A DNA stretch of 38,808 bases, from positions 1 through 38,808 of the forward strand of contig QEVL01000023.1 in NCBI GenBank assembly GCA_003577305.1. The letters are read 5' to 3'. The notes beneath the pieces were generated by a model. That model saw only the letters and a program-made list of their open reading frames with translations, was not told the origin of the DNA and did no database searches. Positions 26,800-35,682 of the stretch are shown in pieces. The DNA is from Burkholderiales bacterium. Lineage in GTDB: Bacteria > Pseudomonadota > Gammaproteobacteria > Burkholderiales > Burkholderiaceae_E. Made by a program: the position numbers and the translations under genes. Numbering within the stretch: the stretch's first letter is position 1; each line of letters starts with the position of its first letter.

Positions 26800-27789
26800 A
26801 TGAGCGAATGGAGCGCGGTCACGCCGGAGAGACTGCTCGGCCGGGCACGCGAGGTGCTGCGCATCGAGGCCGAAGCGGTGGCGCGTCTGGCCGAGCGCGT
26901 CGACGCGAGCTTCGCCGACGCCTGCAGGCTGATCCTCGCCTGCACCGGGCGCGTCGTGGTGAGCGGAATCGGCAAGTCCGGCCACGTCGCGCGCAAGGTC
27001 GCGGCCACCCTCGCCTCCACCGGCACGCCGGCGTTCTTCGTGCATCCTGCCGAGGCGAGCCACGGCGACCTCGGCATGGTAACCCGCGACGACGTCTTCG
27101 TCGCGCTCTCGAATTCGGGCAGCACCGCCGAACTGCTCACGATCGTTCCCGTGGTCAAGCGCCAGGGAGCGCGCCTGATCGCGATCACCGGCAACCCCGG
27201 TTCGTCGCTGGCGCGGCTGGCCGACGTCCACCTGCACGCCGCGGTCGATCGCGAAGCCTGCCCGCACAACCTCGCGCCCACCGCGAGCACCACCGCCACG
27301 CTGGCGCTGGGCGATGCGCTGGCAGTCGCGCTGCTCGATGCGCGCGGCTTCGGCCCCATGGATTTCGCGCTGTCGCACCCGGGCGGCACGCTCGGCCGGC
27401 GCCTGCTCACGCGCGTGGGCGACGTGATGCGCTCGGGCGGCACGCTCCCCACGGTGTCCGCCGGCGCGCGACTGGTCGATGCGATCCTCGAGATCACGCG
27501 CAAGCGCATGGGCATGACCGCAATCGTCGCCGACGATGGCCGCCTCGCCGGCATCTTCACCGACGGCGACCTGCGCCGGCTGATCGAGCAGGGCCGCGAC
27601 CTGCGCGGCCTGTCGATCGACGAGGTGATGACCCGCGCGCCGGCGACGATCGACGCGCAGGCGCTCGCGGCCGAGGCGGTGCGGATCATGGAAGAGCGCC
27701 GGATCAGCCAGCTGCTGGTCGTCGATGCGCAGCACCGGCTGGCGGGCGCACTGCACATCCACGACCTGCTCACCGCGAAGGTCGTCTGA
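26800..27789 (+). CDS. kdsD: D-arabinose-5-phosphate isomerase KdsD
   Basis: KdsD converts ribulose-5-phosphate to arabinose-5-phosphate, the precursor of Kdo in lipopolysaccharide. The 329-residue protein has an N-terminal SIS domain (VVVSGIGKSGHVARKVAATLASTGTP, then ASHGDLGMV, ALSNSGSTAELL and NLAPTASTTATLALGDALA) followed by two CBS domains. These are preceded by SHPGGTLGRRLL and end VVDAQHRLAGALHIHDLLTAKVV. It is the first gene of the kdsD-kdsC-lptCAB unit and diverges from mlaF. The ATG has no ribosome binding site and sits seven bases after a -10-like box. Confidence 0.96.
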   Translation: MSEWSAVTPERLLGRAREVLRIEAEAVARLAERVDASFADACRLILACTGRVVVSGIGKSGHVARKVAATLASTGTPAFFVHPAEASHGDLGMVTRDDVFVALSNSGSTAELLTIVPVVKRQGARLIAITGNPGSSLARLADVHLHAAVDREACPHNLAPTASTTATLALGDALAVALLDARGFGPMDFALSHPGGTLGRRLLTRVGDVMRSGGTLPTVSAGARLVDAILEITRKRMGMTAIVADDGRLAGIFTDGDLRRLIEQGRDLRGLSIDEVMTRAPATIDAQALAAEAVRIMEERRISQLLVVDAQHRLAGALHIHDLLTAKVV

Positions 27790-28332
27790 ATGCGGCAGAC
27801 GGCAGACGCGGCGCAGCGCGCTTCCCTGGTGCGCCTGGTGGCCCTCGACGTCGACGGCACGCTCACCGACGGGCGCCTGTTCATCGGCCCGGCCGGCGAG
27901 GCGATGAAGGCGTTCTCGGTGCGCGACGGCTTCGGGCTCACGCTGCTGCGCCAGGCGGGCGTGAAGCTGGCGATCATCACCGCGCGGCAATCGGCGATCG
28001 TGCAGGTCCGCGCCAGCGAACTGCATTTCGACGAAGTGCGCCAGGGCGTGAAGGACAAGGCCGCGGCGCTGCGTGAAATCTGCGAAAGCTTCGGACTGGC
28101 GTCGCGACAGGCTGCCTACGTCGGCGACGACTGGCCCGACCTGCGCCCGATGGCGCTCGCCGGCCTGGCCGCCAGCGTGGCCGACGCGCCCGAGGCGGTG
28201 CGCGAGCGCGCGCACTGGGTGTCGCGCGCGCCGGCGGGCCGCGGGGCGGTGCGCGAGTTCGCCGAGTTCGTGCTGCAATCGCAGCAGCGACTGGACGCGG
28301 CGCTGGCGCGCTACGCGGGCGACGCGACGTGA
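27790..28332 (+). CDS. kdsC: 3-deoxy-D-manno-octulosonate-8-phosphatase KdsC
   Basis: KdsC dephosphorylates Kdo-8-phosphate to Kdo. The 180-residue HAD-family protein has the nucleophile motif DVDGTLTDGRL (Asp20 and Asp22), FSVRDGFGLTLLRQAGVKLAIITAR with the conserved motif II region, and the metal-binding VGDDWPDLRPM (112-117). Tetrameric C0-type KdsC lacks a cap domain, which fits the length. The ATG follows the kdsD stop directly and its own stop overlaps the lptC start, so the genes are tightly coupled. Confidence 0.95.
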   Translation: MRQTADAAQRASLVRLVALDVDGTLTDGRLFIGPAGEAMKAFSVRDGFGLTLLRQAGVKLAIITARQSAIVQVRASELHFDEVRQGVKDKAAALREICESFGLASRQAAYVGDDWPDLRPMALAGLAASVADAPEAVRERAHWVSRAPAGRGAVREFAEFVLQSQQRLDAALARYAGDAT

Positions 28333-28925
28333 CGCCGCGTTTCCACGACCGGCTGGCCGCAGGCATTTCGATCGCACTGCTGCTCGCGCTGGCCGCGGGC
28401 ACCTATTTCCTCGCGCAGACCTCGCTGCGCGACGAGGGCCCGGCCGCTGCGCGGCTGCTCACGCACGACCCCGATTACTTCGTCGAAGACCTGGTCTTCA
28501 CCCGGATCAACAACCACGGTGCGCCGGTGTTCCGGGTGTCGGCGAACCGGATGGTGCACTATCCCGACGACGAATCGAGCGACTTCGAGCAGCCGGTGAT
28601 GATGAGCCTCGATCCGGAGAAGCCGCGCGTCACGGTGCGTGCCGATCGGGGCAGCACCAGCGCCGACGGCGCGGAGACGGTGCTCACCGGAAACGTGGTG
28701 CTGGTGCGCGATGCCGACGCGGGCGAGCCCCGGATGACGATCCGCACCGAGAGCGCGACCGTCTACAGCGAGACCGAGATCGCGCGCACCGACCTGCCGG
28801 TGCGCATCGAGCGCGGCGACTCGGTCTTGACGGGCGTCGGCATGGAATTCAATAATGCGGCCCGCTCATTGCGGGTCGACTCCCGGGTGCAGCTCACCTG
28901 GCAGCCGCCGCCACCTACCCGCTGA
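28329..28925 (+). CDS. lptC: LPS export protein LptC
   Basis: LptC is the bitopic inner-membrane protein that passes LPS from LptBFG to the periplasmic bridge. The 198-residue protein has one N-terminal membrane helix (ISIALLLALAAGTYFL) and a periplasmic beta-jellyroll with DPDYFVEDLVFTRINNHGAPVFRVSANRMVHYPDDESSDFEQP, typical of LptC. The GTG start overlaps the kdsC stop (GTGA). The family is weakly conserved, but size, topology and position agree. Confidence 0.92.
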   Translation: MTPRFHDRLAAGISIALLLALAAGTYFLAQTSLRDEGPAAARLLTHDPDYFVEDLVFTRINNHGAPVFRVSANRMVHYPDDESSDFEQPVMMSLDPEKPRVTVRADRGSTSADGAETVLTGNVVLVRDADAGEPRMTIRTESATVYSETEIARTDLPVRIERGDSVLTGVGMEFNNAARSLRVDSRVQLTWQPPPPTR

Positions 28926-28927
28926 CC

Positions 28928-29605
28928 ATGCGCGCGTTCCCCGTCTTTCGACACCCGCCCCGCAGGCGCCGGGCCGCTGCAGTGCGCGCGGCGCTGGTGC
29001 TGGCGCTGTCGGCGGGCCTCGCGGCACCGGCCGTTGCGGAAAAGGCCGATCGCAACAAGCCGATCAACGTGGAAGCCGACCGGATGCAATACGACGATCT
29101 GAAGCAGATCAACGTGTTCAGCGGCAACGTGGTGCTGACCAAGGGAACCATCCTGCTTCGTGCCGACCGGCTGGTGATCCGCCAGGATCCCGAGGGCTAC
29201 CAGTACGGCACCGCCACCGGAAACCTCGCATCCTTCCGGCAAAAGCGCGACGGCGTCGACCAGTACGTCGAAGGGCAGGCCCGGCGGATCGACTACGACG
29301 GCAAGCTCGAGACGTTCCGCCTGCAGCAGCAGGCGATGCTGCGCCGGACCGAGCACGAGCGGGTGATCGACGAGGTGCACGGCAGCGACATCCTCTACGA
29401 GAGCCGCAACGAGTTCTTCACCGTCGAGGGCGGCACCGCCGCCGCCTCCCCCGAAAACCCGGCCGGGCGCGTGCGCCTCGTCATCCAGCCGCGCGAAAGC
29501 GGCGCGTCCACGCCGCCGGCATCGGGCGAGGCCACCACGCTCAGACCGGCCGACCAGCTCGCACCACCGCGCGAGGGCACACCGCGCCAGGGTTCGTCCC
29601 GCTGA
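28928..29605 (+). CDS. lptA: LPS transport periplasmic protein LptA
   Basis: LptA polymerises into the periplasmic bridge that carries LPS to LptDE. The 225-residue protein has an N-terminal basic region and signal peptide ([17 protein letters not shown]) and then the OstA-like domain beginning [42 protein letters not shown]. After it comes a flexible Pro/Ser-rich C-terminus of about 45 residues. The start codon is two bases after the lptC stop, and the stop shares one base with the lptB ATG. Confidence 0.94.
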   Translation: MRAFPVFRHPPRRRRAAAVRAALVLALSAGLAAPAVAEKADRNKPINVEADRMQYDDLKQINVFSGNVVLTKGTILLRADRLVIRQDPEGYQYGTATGNLASFRQKRDGVDQYVEGQARRIDYDGKLETFRLQQQAMLRRTEHERVIDEVHGSDILYESRNEFFTVEGGTAAASPENPAGRVRLVIQPRESGASTPPASGEATTLRPADQLAPPREGTPRQGSSR

Positions 29606-30381
29606 TGGCCGGACCCGCCCCGAGCGCGCCGGCGAGCGGCGCCAGCCGGCTCGCCGTGCGCAACCTGATGAAGGCGTACCACGGCCGCAAGGTCGTGCAG
29701 GACGTCTCGCTCGACGTCGCCAGCGGCGAAGTGGTCGGACTGCTCGGGCCCAACGGCGCGGGCAAGACGACCTGTTTCTACATGATCGTCGGGCTGGTGC
29801 CCTCGGACGGCGGAACCATCGAACTCGACGGTGTGCCGATCGGCCGACTTCCGATCCACCGCCGGGCGCGGCTCGGGCTGTCGTACCTGCCGCAGGAAGC
29901 GTCGGTGTTCCGAAAGCTCAGCGTGGAGGAGAACATCCTCGCCGTGCTCGAGCTGCAGACCGACGAGCGCGGCCGGCCACTGCCGCGCGAGGAACTGCAA
30001 CAGCGACTCGAGTCGCTGCTGATCGAATTGCAGATCGAGCAGATCCGCTCGAACACCGCACAATCGCTGTCGGGCGGCGAGCGACGCCGCGTGGAGATCG
30101 CGCGCGCGCTCGCCGGCTCGCCGAGATTCATCCTGCTCGACGAACCGTTCGCCGGCGTCGACCCGATCGCGGTGATCGAAATCCAGCGAATCGTGCGATT
30201 TCTCAAGGATCGACGCATCGGCGTGTTGATCACCGACCACAACGTGCGCGAAACGCTTGGCATCTGCGATCGCGCGTATATCATCAGGGCTGGTACTGTT
30301 CTTGCTTCCGGTCGACCGGACGAGGTCGTCCAGAACGAAGACGTCCGCCGCTATTACCTCGGCGAGCACTTCTCGATGTAG
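29605..30381 (+). CDS. lptB: LPS export ATPase LptB
   Basis: LptB powers extraction of LPS from the inner membrane with LptF and LptG, which are not in this window. The 258-residue protein has Walker [10 protein letters not shown], a Q-loop in [19 protein letters not shown], signature [17 protein letters not shown], Walker [14 protein letters not shown] and the switch His in [19 protein letters not shown]. An N-terminal extension of about 14 residues precedes the ABC domain. The ATG lies in the TGATG overlap with lptA; a longer frame upstream is a shadow. Confidence 0.95.
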   Translation: MAGPAPSAPASGASRLAVRNLMKAYHGRKVVQDVSLDVASGEVVGLLGPNGAGKTTCFYMIVGLVPSDGGTIELDGVPIGRLPIHRRARLGLSYLPQEASVFRKLSVEENILAVLELQTDERGRPLPREELQQRLESLLIELQIEQIRSNTAQSLSGGERRRVEIARALAGSPRFILLDEPFAGVDPIAVIEIQRIVRFLKDRRIGVLITDHNVRETLGICDRAYIIRAGTVLASGRPDEVVQNEDVRRYYLGEHFSM

Positions 30382-30440
30382 CGCGACGCGAGCCGGTCGC
30401 GCCCCCGTCCGCCGACGCGGGAGCAGTGCCCGGACCACCG

Positions 30441-31931
30441 ATGAAGCCGTCGCTCCAGCTCAGACTCTCGACGCAGCTCGCGCTCACGCCGCAGCTGCAG
30501 CAGTCGATCCGGCTGCTGCAGCTGTCCACGCTCGAACTGAACCAGGAGCTCGAGCACGCCCTTGCCGAGAACCCCCTGCTCGAGCGACTCGACGACCCGT
30601 TCGCCGCGACGGTGCGCATCGCCCCCAACGGCGGACTCGAGGACGGTCGCGCGGGGGCAACCCCGGACGCGGCCGACGCCTCCGGCCACGGCGAACCGGA
30701 TGAATTCGCGACCCCCGCGGACGATGCTGCCGACACTGCCCCCTGGGATGGCAACGACCTGCTCGCCGCCGACTGGGGCGGCGAGCGGGCCACGCGCGCC
30801 GAAGGCGACGAGCGCGACTACCCGCAGCTCGCGGCCGCCCGGCCATCGCTGCGCGAGCACCTCGTCGAGCAACTCGCGGGCCTGAAGTGCATCCGGCGCG
30901 ATCGCGCACTGGTCCAGACGCTGATCGATGCTCTCGACGACGACGGTTACCTCGATTCGTCGCTCGTCGAGATCGCGGCGCTGCTGCCCGCCGAACTGGC
31001 CGTCGAGCCCGAGGAACTGGCCACCGCGCTCAGGCTGCTGCAAAGCCTCGATCCGGTCGGCGTCGGCGCTCGCGACCTGCGCGAGAGCCTGTTGCTGCAG
31101 ATCGACCGCGGCGAGGCGGCGCGCGACCAGCCCGCCGGCGTCGTCCGGATCGCCCGAGCGATCGTCGACGAACACCTCGCGGCCCTGGCCGCGCACGACT
31201 TCGCCCGGCTGCGCCGGTTGCTGCATTGCGACGACGAAACCCTGCGCGCGGCGCAGGCCCTGATCCGCCGACTCGAACCGCGCCCCGGCGCCGCGTTCGG
31301 CGGCGGCGAAGCCGACTACGTGATTCCGGACGTGGTCGTCAGGCGCACCCGCAACGGCTGGGTCGCGACGCTGAATCCCGACGTGATGCCCAGGCTGCGC
31401 GTGAACGACGCGTACGCGCAGGTCCTGAAACGCAATCGGGGCGCCAACGGCGGGTTGGCCGCACAACTGCAGGAGGCTCGCTGGCTCGTCAGAAACCTTC
31501 AGCAGCGCTTCGAGACGATCCAGCGCGTTGCCCAGGCGATCGTCGATCGCCAGAAAGCCTATTTCTCGCACGGCGCGGTGGCGATGCGCCCGCTGGTGCT
31601 GCGCGAGATCGCCGACGCCCTGGGCCTGCACGAATCCACTGTCTCGCGCGTCACGACCCAGAAGTACATGCTCACACCATTCGGGGTCGTCGAGCTCAAG
31701 TACTTTTTCGGCAGCCATGTGGCCACCGACAGCGGCGGCGCGGCCTCGAGCACCGCGATCCGCGCGCTGATGAAGCAGATGTTCGCCGCCGAGAACCCGG
31801 CGCAGCCACTGTCGGACAGCCATGTCGCCGAACTGCTCGCCGAGCAGGGCTTCGTGGTCGCGCGGCGCACCGTCGCGAAGTATCGCGAGGCACTGCGCAT
31901 CCCGCCCGTCGCCCGGCGCCGGGCACTGTGA
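30441..31931 (+). CDS. rpoN: RNA polymerase sigma-54 factor RpoN
   Basis: Sigma-54 directs RNA polymerase to -24/-12 promoters and needs AAA+ activators. The 496-residue protein has the Gln/Leu-rich region I ([20 protein letters not shown]), an acidic region II, the core-binding region III, a helix-turn-helix ([19 protein letters not shown]) and the RpoN box ARRTVAKYR at 474-482. The conserved protein starts at MKPSLQLRL, so ATG 30441 is chosen over GTG 30426, although neither has a well-spaced ribosome binding site. It follows lptB by 59 bp, the usual arrangement. Confidence 0.96.
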   Translation: MKPSLQLRLSTQLALTPQLQQSIRLLQLSTLELNQELEHALAENPLLERLDDPFAATVRIAPNGGLEDGRAGATPDAADASGHGEPDEFATPADDAADTAPWDGNDLLAADWGGERATRAEGDERDYPQLAAARPSLREHLVEQLAGLKCIRRDRALVQTLIDALDDDGYLDSSLVEIAALLPAELAVEPEELATALRLLQSLDPVGVGARDLRESLLLQIDRGEAARDQPAGVVRIARAIVDEHLAALAAHDFARLRRLLHCDDETLRAAQALIRRLEPRPGAAFGGGEADYVIPDVVVRRTRNGWVATLNPDVMPRLRVNDAYAQVLKRNRGANGGLAAQLQEARWLVRNLQQRFETIQRVAQAIVDRQKAYFSHGAVAMRPLVLREIADALGLHESTVSRVTTQKYMLTPFGVVELKYFFGSHVATDSGGAASSTAIRALMKQMFAAENPAQPLSDSHVAELLAEQGFVVARRTVAKYREALRIPPVARRRAL

Positions 31932-31949
31932 ACGACGTCCCCCATGCCC

Positions 31950-31982
31950 CGCCACATCGGTGCCGTGTTCCGGAATGTGGCG
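31950..31982 (+). terminator. Possible hairpin after rpoN
   Basis: CGCCACAT (31950-31957) pairs perfectly with ATGTGGCG (31975-31982) around a 17-base loop, 18 bp after the rpoN stop and before the ptsN promoter. The following CCGTCTTGTT is only mildly T-rich, so termination is possible but not certain. Confidence 0.35.
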
Positions 31983-32033
31983 CCGTCTTGTTGCAGTGCC
32001 GTAAAGATCGCTTCCCTTCCTTGCCCCCGTCTA

Positions 32034-32039
32034 TATAAT
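32034..32039 (+). promoter_or_regulatory. Consensus -10 element upstream of ptsN
   Basis: A perfect TATAAT inside CTATATAATC stands out in this GC-rich window. The best -35 at 16-18 bp (CTTCCC or TTCCCT) is poor. A transcript would begin near 32046 and include the GGGGGTGGA that precedes the ATG at 32078. It probably gives ptsN-hprK-rapZ expression independent of rpoN. Confidence 0.55.
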
Positions 32040-32119
32040 CGCCGCAATCCCGGATTTGCCCGTGGGGGTGGATTCCCATGTTGCACGGCATCAGGCAAGC
32101 CCCAGCGGGCGTGGTCGCG

Positions 32120-32590
32120 ATGAGCCGCCTCTCCAGAATGCTCGCCCCGGCCGACGTGGTGCTCGACCTGGCGGTCACGAGCAAGAAGCGCCTGTTCGAG
32201 CAGGTCGGCCTGCTCTTCGAAAACAACCACGGCATCGAGCGCAGCAAGGTCTTCGACTCGCTGTTCGCCCGCGAGCGGCTCGGGTCGACCGGGCTGGGCG
32301 AAGGCGTGGCCATCCCGCACGGCCGGATCAAGGGCCTGAAGGAGGCGCTGGCGGCAGTGGTCCGGCTGACCGAGCCGATTCCCTTCGACGCACCCGACGG
32401 CAAGTCGGTCGGCCTGCTGGTCTTCCTGCTGGTACCCGAGGCAGCCACCGAGGAGCATCTCGAACTGCTGTCCGAGCTGGCCGAGCTGCTCTCGGACGCG
32501 TCGATTCGCCAGTCGCTGGCCAACTGTACCGATCCGGCGCAGATGCACCGGATCCTCACCAGCTGGGGACCGCCCCACTCCGCCGGCTGA
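32120..32590 (+). CDS. ptsN: Nitrogen PTS enzyme IIA (EIIA-Ntr)
   Basis: EIIA-Ntr is the terminal phospho-acceptor of the nitrogen phosphotransferase system and regulates potassium transport and stress responses. The 156-residue protein has the PTS EIIA type-2 domain, with phospho-accepting His67 in GVAIPHGRIKG, preceded by LFARERLGSTGLG and followed by LLVFLLVPEAATEEHLELLSEL. Homologues start near MSRLSRML, hence ATG 32120. However, the in-frame ATG at 32078 has GGGGGTGGA upstream and may be the true start, which would add 14 residues. The hpf gene that often separates rpoN and ptsN is missing. Confidence 0.93.
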   Translation: MSRLSRMLAPADVVLDLAVTSKKRLFEQVGLLFENNHGIERSKVFDSLFARERLGSTGLGEGVAIPHGRIKGLKEALAAVVRLTEPIPFDAPDGKSVGLLVFLLVPEAATEEHLELLSELAELLSDASIRQSLANCTDPAQMHRILTSWGPPHSAG

Positions 32591-32669
32591 GCCTTCGGGC
32601 GGCGCGCCGCGATCGCGCCGGCCACGAACCGCGATCGCTGCCCGCCGGGCGGGGCTGTATGCTTGGCGC

Positions 32670-33599
32670 ATGAGCGTCACCGTCCGCACCGTCTTCGAAC
32701 AGAACCGCGAAGCGCTGCAGCTCGCCTGGATCACCGGCGAAGCCGGCGCCGATCGCAACGCCGCGCCCGGTTCCACCGAGCCGGCCGACCTGGTCGGCTA
32801 CCTGAACCTGATCCATCCGAACCGGATCCACGTGTTCGGCAATGCCGAGCTCGCGTACACGGCGCGCATCGGCGCGGCCCGCTGCGCGGCGCTCAACGAA
32901 GACCTGGTCTGCGCGCGCCCGCCTGCGGTGATCATCGCCGACGGCATCCAGGCGCCGGCCGAGCTGCTCGCGCATGCCTCGGCCGCCGGGCTGCCGGTGC
33001 TCGGCACCCCGCTTCCCGGCGCGCGCGTGATCGAGTTGCTGCGCGTCTACCTGAGCAAGGCGATCGCTCCTACCTGCACGATGCACGGCGTGCTGATGGA
33101 CGTGCTCGGGATGGGCGTGCTGATCTCCGGCGAATCGGGGCTGGGCAAGAGCGAACTGGCGCTCGAGCTGATCAGCCGCGGCCACGGGCTGGTGGCCGAC
33201 GACGTGGTGGAGTTCGCGCGCATCGCGCCGCACGCGATCGAGGGCCGCTGCCCGCCGCTGCTGCGCGACCTGCTCGAAGTGCGCGGGCTGGGGCTGCTCG
33301 ACATCCGCACGATCTTCGGCGAGACCGCGGTGCGCCGCAAGATGACGCTCAAGCTGATCGTCCACCTGATGCGCCGCGGGACGATGGAGGACGCCTACGA
33401 GCGCCTGCCGCTCGAGGCGCTCACCGAGGACGTGCTCGGGCTGGCGATCCCGAAAGTGGTGGTTCCGGTGGCCGCGGGGCGCAACCTCGCGGTGCTCACC
33501 GAAGCCGCGGTGCGCAGCACGGTGCTGCAGTTGCGCGGCTTCGACACCACCGGCGACTTCCTTGCGCGCCAGCGCAAGCTGATCGACTCGCAGGCGTAG
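32670..33599 (+). CDS. hprK: HPr kinase/phosphorylase HprK
   Basis: HprK phosphorylates and dephosphorylates a serine of HPr; in betaproteobacteria it is linked to the regulatory PTS without sugar permeases. The 309-residue protein has the catalytic His139 in TMHGVLMD, Walker A GESGLGKS (154-161), the VADDVV aspartate, and the HprK signature EVRGLGLLDI (203-212). The ATG has no ribosome binding site and follows a TATGCT box by six bases. It lies 79 bp after ptsN and eight bases before rapZ. Confidence 0.95.
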   Translation: MSVTVRTVFEQNREALQLAWITGEAGADRNAAPGSTEPADLVGYLNLIHPNRIHVFGNAELAYTARIGAARCAALNEDLVCARPPAVIIADGIQAPAELLAHASAAGLPVLGTPLPGARVIELLRVYLSKAIAPTCTMHGVLMDVLGMGVLISGESGLGKSELALELISRGHGLVADDVVEFARIAPHAIEGRCPPLLRDLLEVRGLGLLDIRTIFGETAVRRKMTLKLIVHLMRRGTMEDAYERLPLEALTEDVLGLAIPKVVVPVAAGRNLAVLTEAAVRSTVLQLRGFDTTGDFLARQRKLIDSQA

Positions 33600-33606
33600 G
33601 CGGATC

Positions 33607-34485
33607 ATGCGCGTCGTGCTCGTCACCGGCATCTCGGGCTCGGGCAAGTCGATCGCGATCAACGTGCTCGAGGACGACGGCTACTTCTGCATCGACAACC
33701 TGCCGATCCGCTTCCTGCACGAGGTGATCACCTCGCTGCGCGAGGCCGGGCACGACAAGGTGGCGGTCTCGGTCGACGCGCGCAGCGGCGACTCGGTGTC
33801 CGACCTGCGCGAGATCAGCAGCGGGCTGGGCCGCTACGGCCACGACGTGAAGATCATCTTCCTCAATGCGCGCACCGACACGCTGGTGCAGCGCTATTCG
33901 GAGACCCGGCGCCGGCACCCGATGTCGCTGCGCGCCGGCGCCGGCGGCGAGGCGGCGCCGACGCTGGTCGAGTCGATCGAGCGCGAGCGCGAACTGATGG
34001 CGCCGCTCGAGGACATCGGCGTGTCGCTCGACACCAGCGACCTGCATCCGAACGTGCTGCGCAGCTGGGTGCGCGACGTGGTGGGCACCGAGCGTGCTCC
34101 GCTCACGCTGCTGTTCGAGTCGTTCGCGTACAAGCACGGCGTGCCGCTCGACGCCGACCTGGTGTTCGACGTGCGCTGCCTGCCGAACCCGTACTACACC
34201 GCCGAGCTCAGGCCGCTTACCGGGCTCGACGCACCGGTGGCCGAGTACCTGCAGTCGATTCCGTCGGTACAGCGGATGATCGACCACATCGGCGACTTCC
34301 TGCACACCTGGCTGCCTCACTACATCCTGGAGAACCGCAGCTACCTCACGGTGGCGCTCGGCTGCACCGGCGGGCAGCACCGCTCGGTCTACTGCGTCGA
34401 GGAGCTCGCGCGGCGCTTCCGGCGCATCGAGCACGTGCTGGTGCGCCACCGGTCGCTGGCCACGCGGGGCAGCGGCCGCGGCTGA
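33607..34485 (+). CDS. rapZ: RNase adapter protein RapZ
   Basis: RapZ is a P-loop protein which in E. coli binds GlmZ RNA and guides RNase E, controlling amino-sugar synthesis. The 292-residue protein has Walker A GISGSGKS (8-15), the CIDNLPIRFL segment, SETRRRHPMS, and the C-terminal RNA-binding domain with DVRCLPNPYY and ALGCTGGQHRSVYCVEELA. It is the last gene of the ptsN-hprK-rapZ group; its stop is part of a palindrome shared with the convergent mutY stop. GlmY/GlmZ are known from enterics, so the RNA target here is open. Confidence 0.95.
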   Translation: MRVVLVTGISGSGKSIAINVLEDDGYFCIDNLPIRFLHEVITSLREAGHDKVAVSVDARSGDSVSDLREISSGLGRYGHDVKIIFLNARTDTLVQRYSETRRRHPMSLRAGAGGEAAPTLVESIERERELMAPLEDIGVSLDTSDLHPNVLRSWVRDVVGTERAPLTLLFESFAYKHGVPLDADLVFDVRCLPNPYYTAELRPLTGLDAPVAEYLQSIPSVQRMIDHIGDFLHTWLPHYILENRSYLTVALGCTGGQHRSVYCVEELARRFRRIEHVLVRHRSLATRGSGRG

Positions 34486-34496
34486 ACCCGGGTTCA
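34483..34496. repeat. 14-bp palindrome containing both convergent stop codons
   Basis: TGAACCCGGGTTCA is a perfect palindrome. Its first three bases are the rapZ stop on the plus strand and its last three the mutY stop on the reverse strand. It is too short to be a convincing terminator. Confidence 0.8.
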
Positions 34497-35606
34497 CGCG
34501 GCGCGCGCCTGCGCGGACGCGAGCCCTTGCAGCAGGGTCTTCACCGGGCGCGGCAACGCCGCGCCGGCGGCGGCGTCGAGCGCGAGCCAGGCGCGCCCCG
34601 GCGCCTCGGCGGCGGCGCCTGTCGCCACCGGCTCGCAGGCCAGCGGCTGCACCCGCAGGCGAAAGTGCGTGAACGCGTGGTCGAATGGCGGCATCGGCCG
34701 CAGCGCCGTGACGCGCAGGCCGAAGCGACGCTCGACCTCGTGCGCCAGCGAGACCGCATCGGGCAGCCCGTCGGCCGCGGTGGCGGCCTCGATCGCTGCC
34801 GAGCCGGTCGCGGCCGGCGGCAGTTCCAGTTCGGGCAGGCTCCACAGCCCGCCCCAGACGCCACTTGGCGCGCGCCGCTCGACGAGCACTTCGTCGCCAC
34901 GGCGGATCACGAACATCGCGCAACGCCGCAGCGGCACGCTGCGCCTGGGGCGCGGCGTGGGCAACTGCGCGACCACGCCGTCGCGCAGCGCGCGGCAGTC
35001 GCTCGACAGCGGGCAGGCGGCGCAGTCGGGCCGGGTGCGCACGCACAGCGTCGCGCCCAGATCCATCAGCGCCTGCGTGTAGCGTTCCACCTCGCGCGAC
35101 GGCAGCTCGGCCTCGGCAATGCGCCACAGTTCGCTCTCGACCGAACGCTCGCCCGGGTAGCCGTGCAGGCCCGCGTGGCGGCACAGCACCCGCCGCACGT
35201 TGCCGTCGAGGATCGCGGCGCGGCGGCCGAACGCGAACACCGCGATCGCCGCCGCGGTGGAGCGGCCGATGCCGGGCAGGCGGGCAAGCTGCCGGGCTTC
35301 GTCGGGGAATGCGCCGCCATGCCGGGCGAGCACTTCGCGTGCGCAGCGGTGCAGGTTGCGGGCGCGCCCGTAGTAGCCCAGGCCGCTCCACAACGCCAGC
35401 ACTTCGTCGGGCTGCGCGGCCGCCAGCGCCCGAACGTCGGGAAACCGGGCCACGAAGCGCAGGTAATACGGCTTCACCGTGTCGACCTGCGTCTGCTGAA
35501 GCATCACCTCGGACAGCCAGATCCGGTAGGCGTCGCGCGTGTTCTGCCAGGGCAGGTCGTGGCGGCCGTGCAGGCGCTGCCACTCGATCAGTCGGGATGC
35601 GATCAC
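34494..35606 (-). CDS. mutY: Adenine DNA glycosylase MutY
   Basis: MutY removes adenine mispaired with 8-oxoguanine. The 370-residue protein has catalytic Glu33 in SEVMLQQTQV, the helix-hairpin-helix LARLPGIGRSTAAAIAVFAFG, catalytic Asp134 in ILDGNVRRV, and a [4Fe-4S] cluster of the CX6CX2CX5C type (Cys188, 195, 198, 204). The C-terminal NUDIX-like 8-oxoG recognition domain includes RAPSGVWGGLWSLPEL and FDHAFTHFRLRVQPL. GTG 35606 is chosen because the conserved sequence begins here and a TACAAT box lies seven bases upstream. In-frame extensions to 35723 have no family similarity. Confidence 0.93.
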   Translation of the reverse strand: MIASRLIEWQRLHGRHDLPWQNTRDAYRIWLSEVMLQQTQVDTVKPYYLRFVARFPDVRALAAAQPDEVLALWSGLGYYGRARNLHRCAREVLARHGGAFPDEARQLARLPGIGRSTAAAIAVFAFGRRAAILDGNVRRVLCRHAGLHGYPGERSVESELWRIAEAELPSREVERYTQALMDLGATLCVRTRPDCAACPLSSDCRALRDGVVAQLPTPRPRRSVPLRRCAMFVIRRGDEVLVERRAPSGVWGGLWSLPELELPPAATGSAAIEAATAADGLPDAVSLAHEVERRFGLRVTALRPMPPFDHAFTHFRLRVQPLACEPVATGAAAEAPGRAWLALDAAAGAALPRPVKTLLQGLASAQARAA

Positions 35607-35613
35607 CCGGCCG

Positions 35614-35619
35614 ATTGTA
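35614..35619 (-). promoter_or_regulatory. -10-like element directly before mutY
   Basis: TACAAT on the reverse strand (five of six consensus positions) ends seven bases before the proposed GTG start of mutY, with no Shine-Dalgarno between. It lies in the 76-bp gap after the dynamin-like gene. A transcript from it would be leaderless or nearly so. Confidence 0.4.
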
Positions 35620-35682
35620 AGGGCGCGCGGCAAGCGCGTGCCGATGCCGGGCTGCCCGGACGGCGCTTCACGCCTGCCGCGG

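Noticed and set aside
26660..32119. Sigma-54 (-24/-12) promoters near rpoN
   Set aside because: No convincing TGGCAC-N5-TTGC pattern was found by eye in the intergenic stretches.
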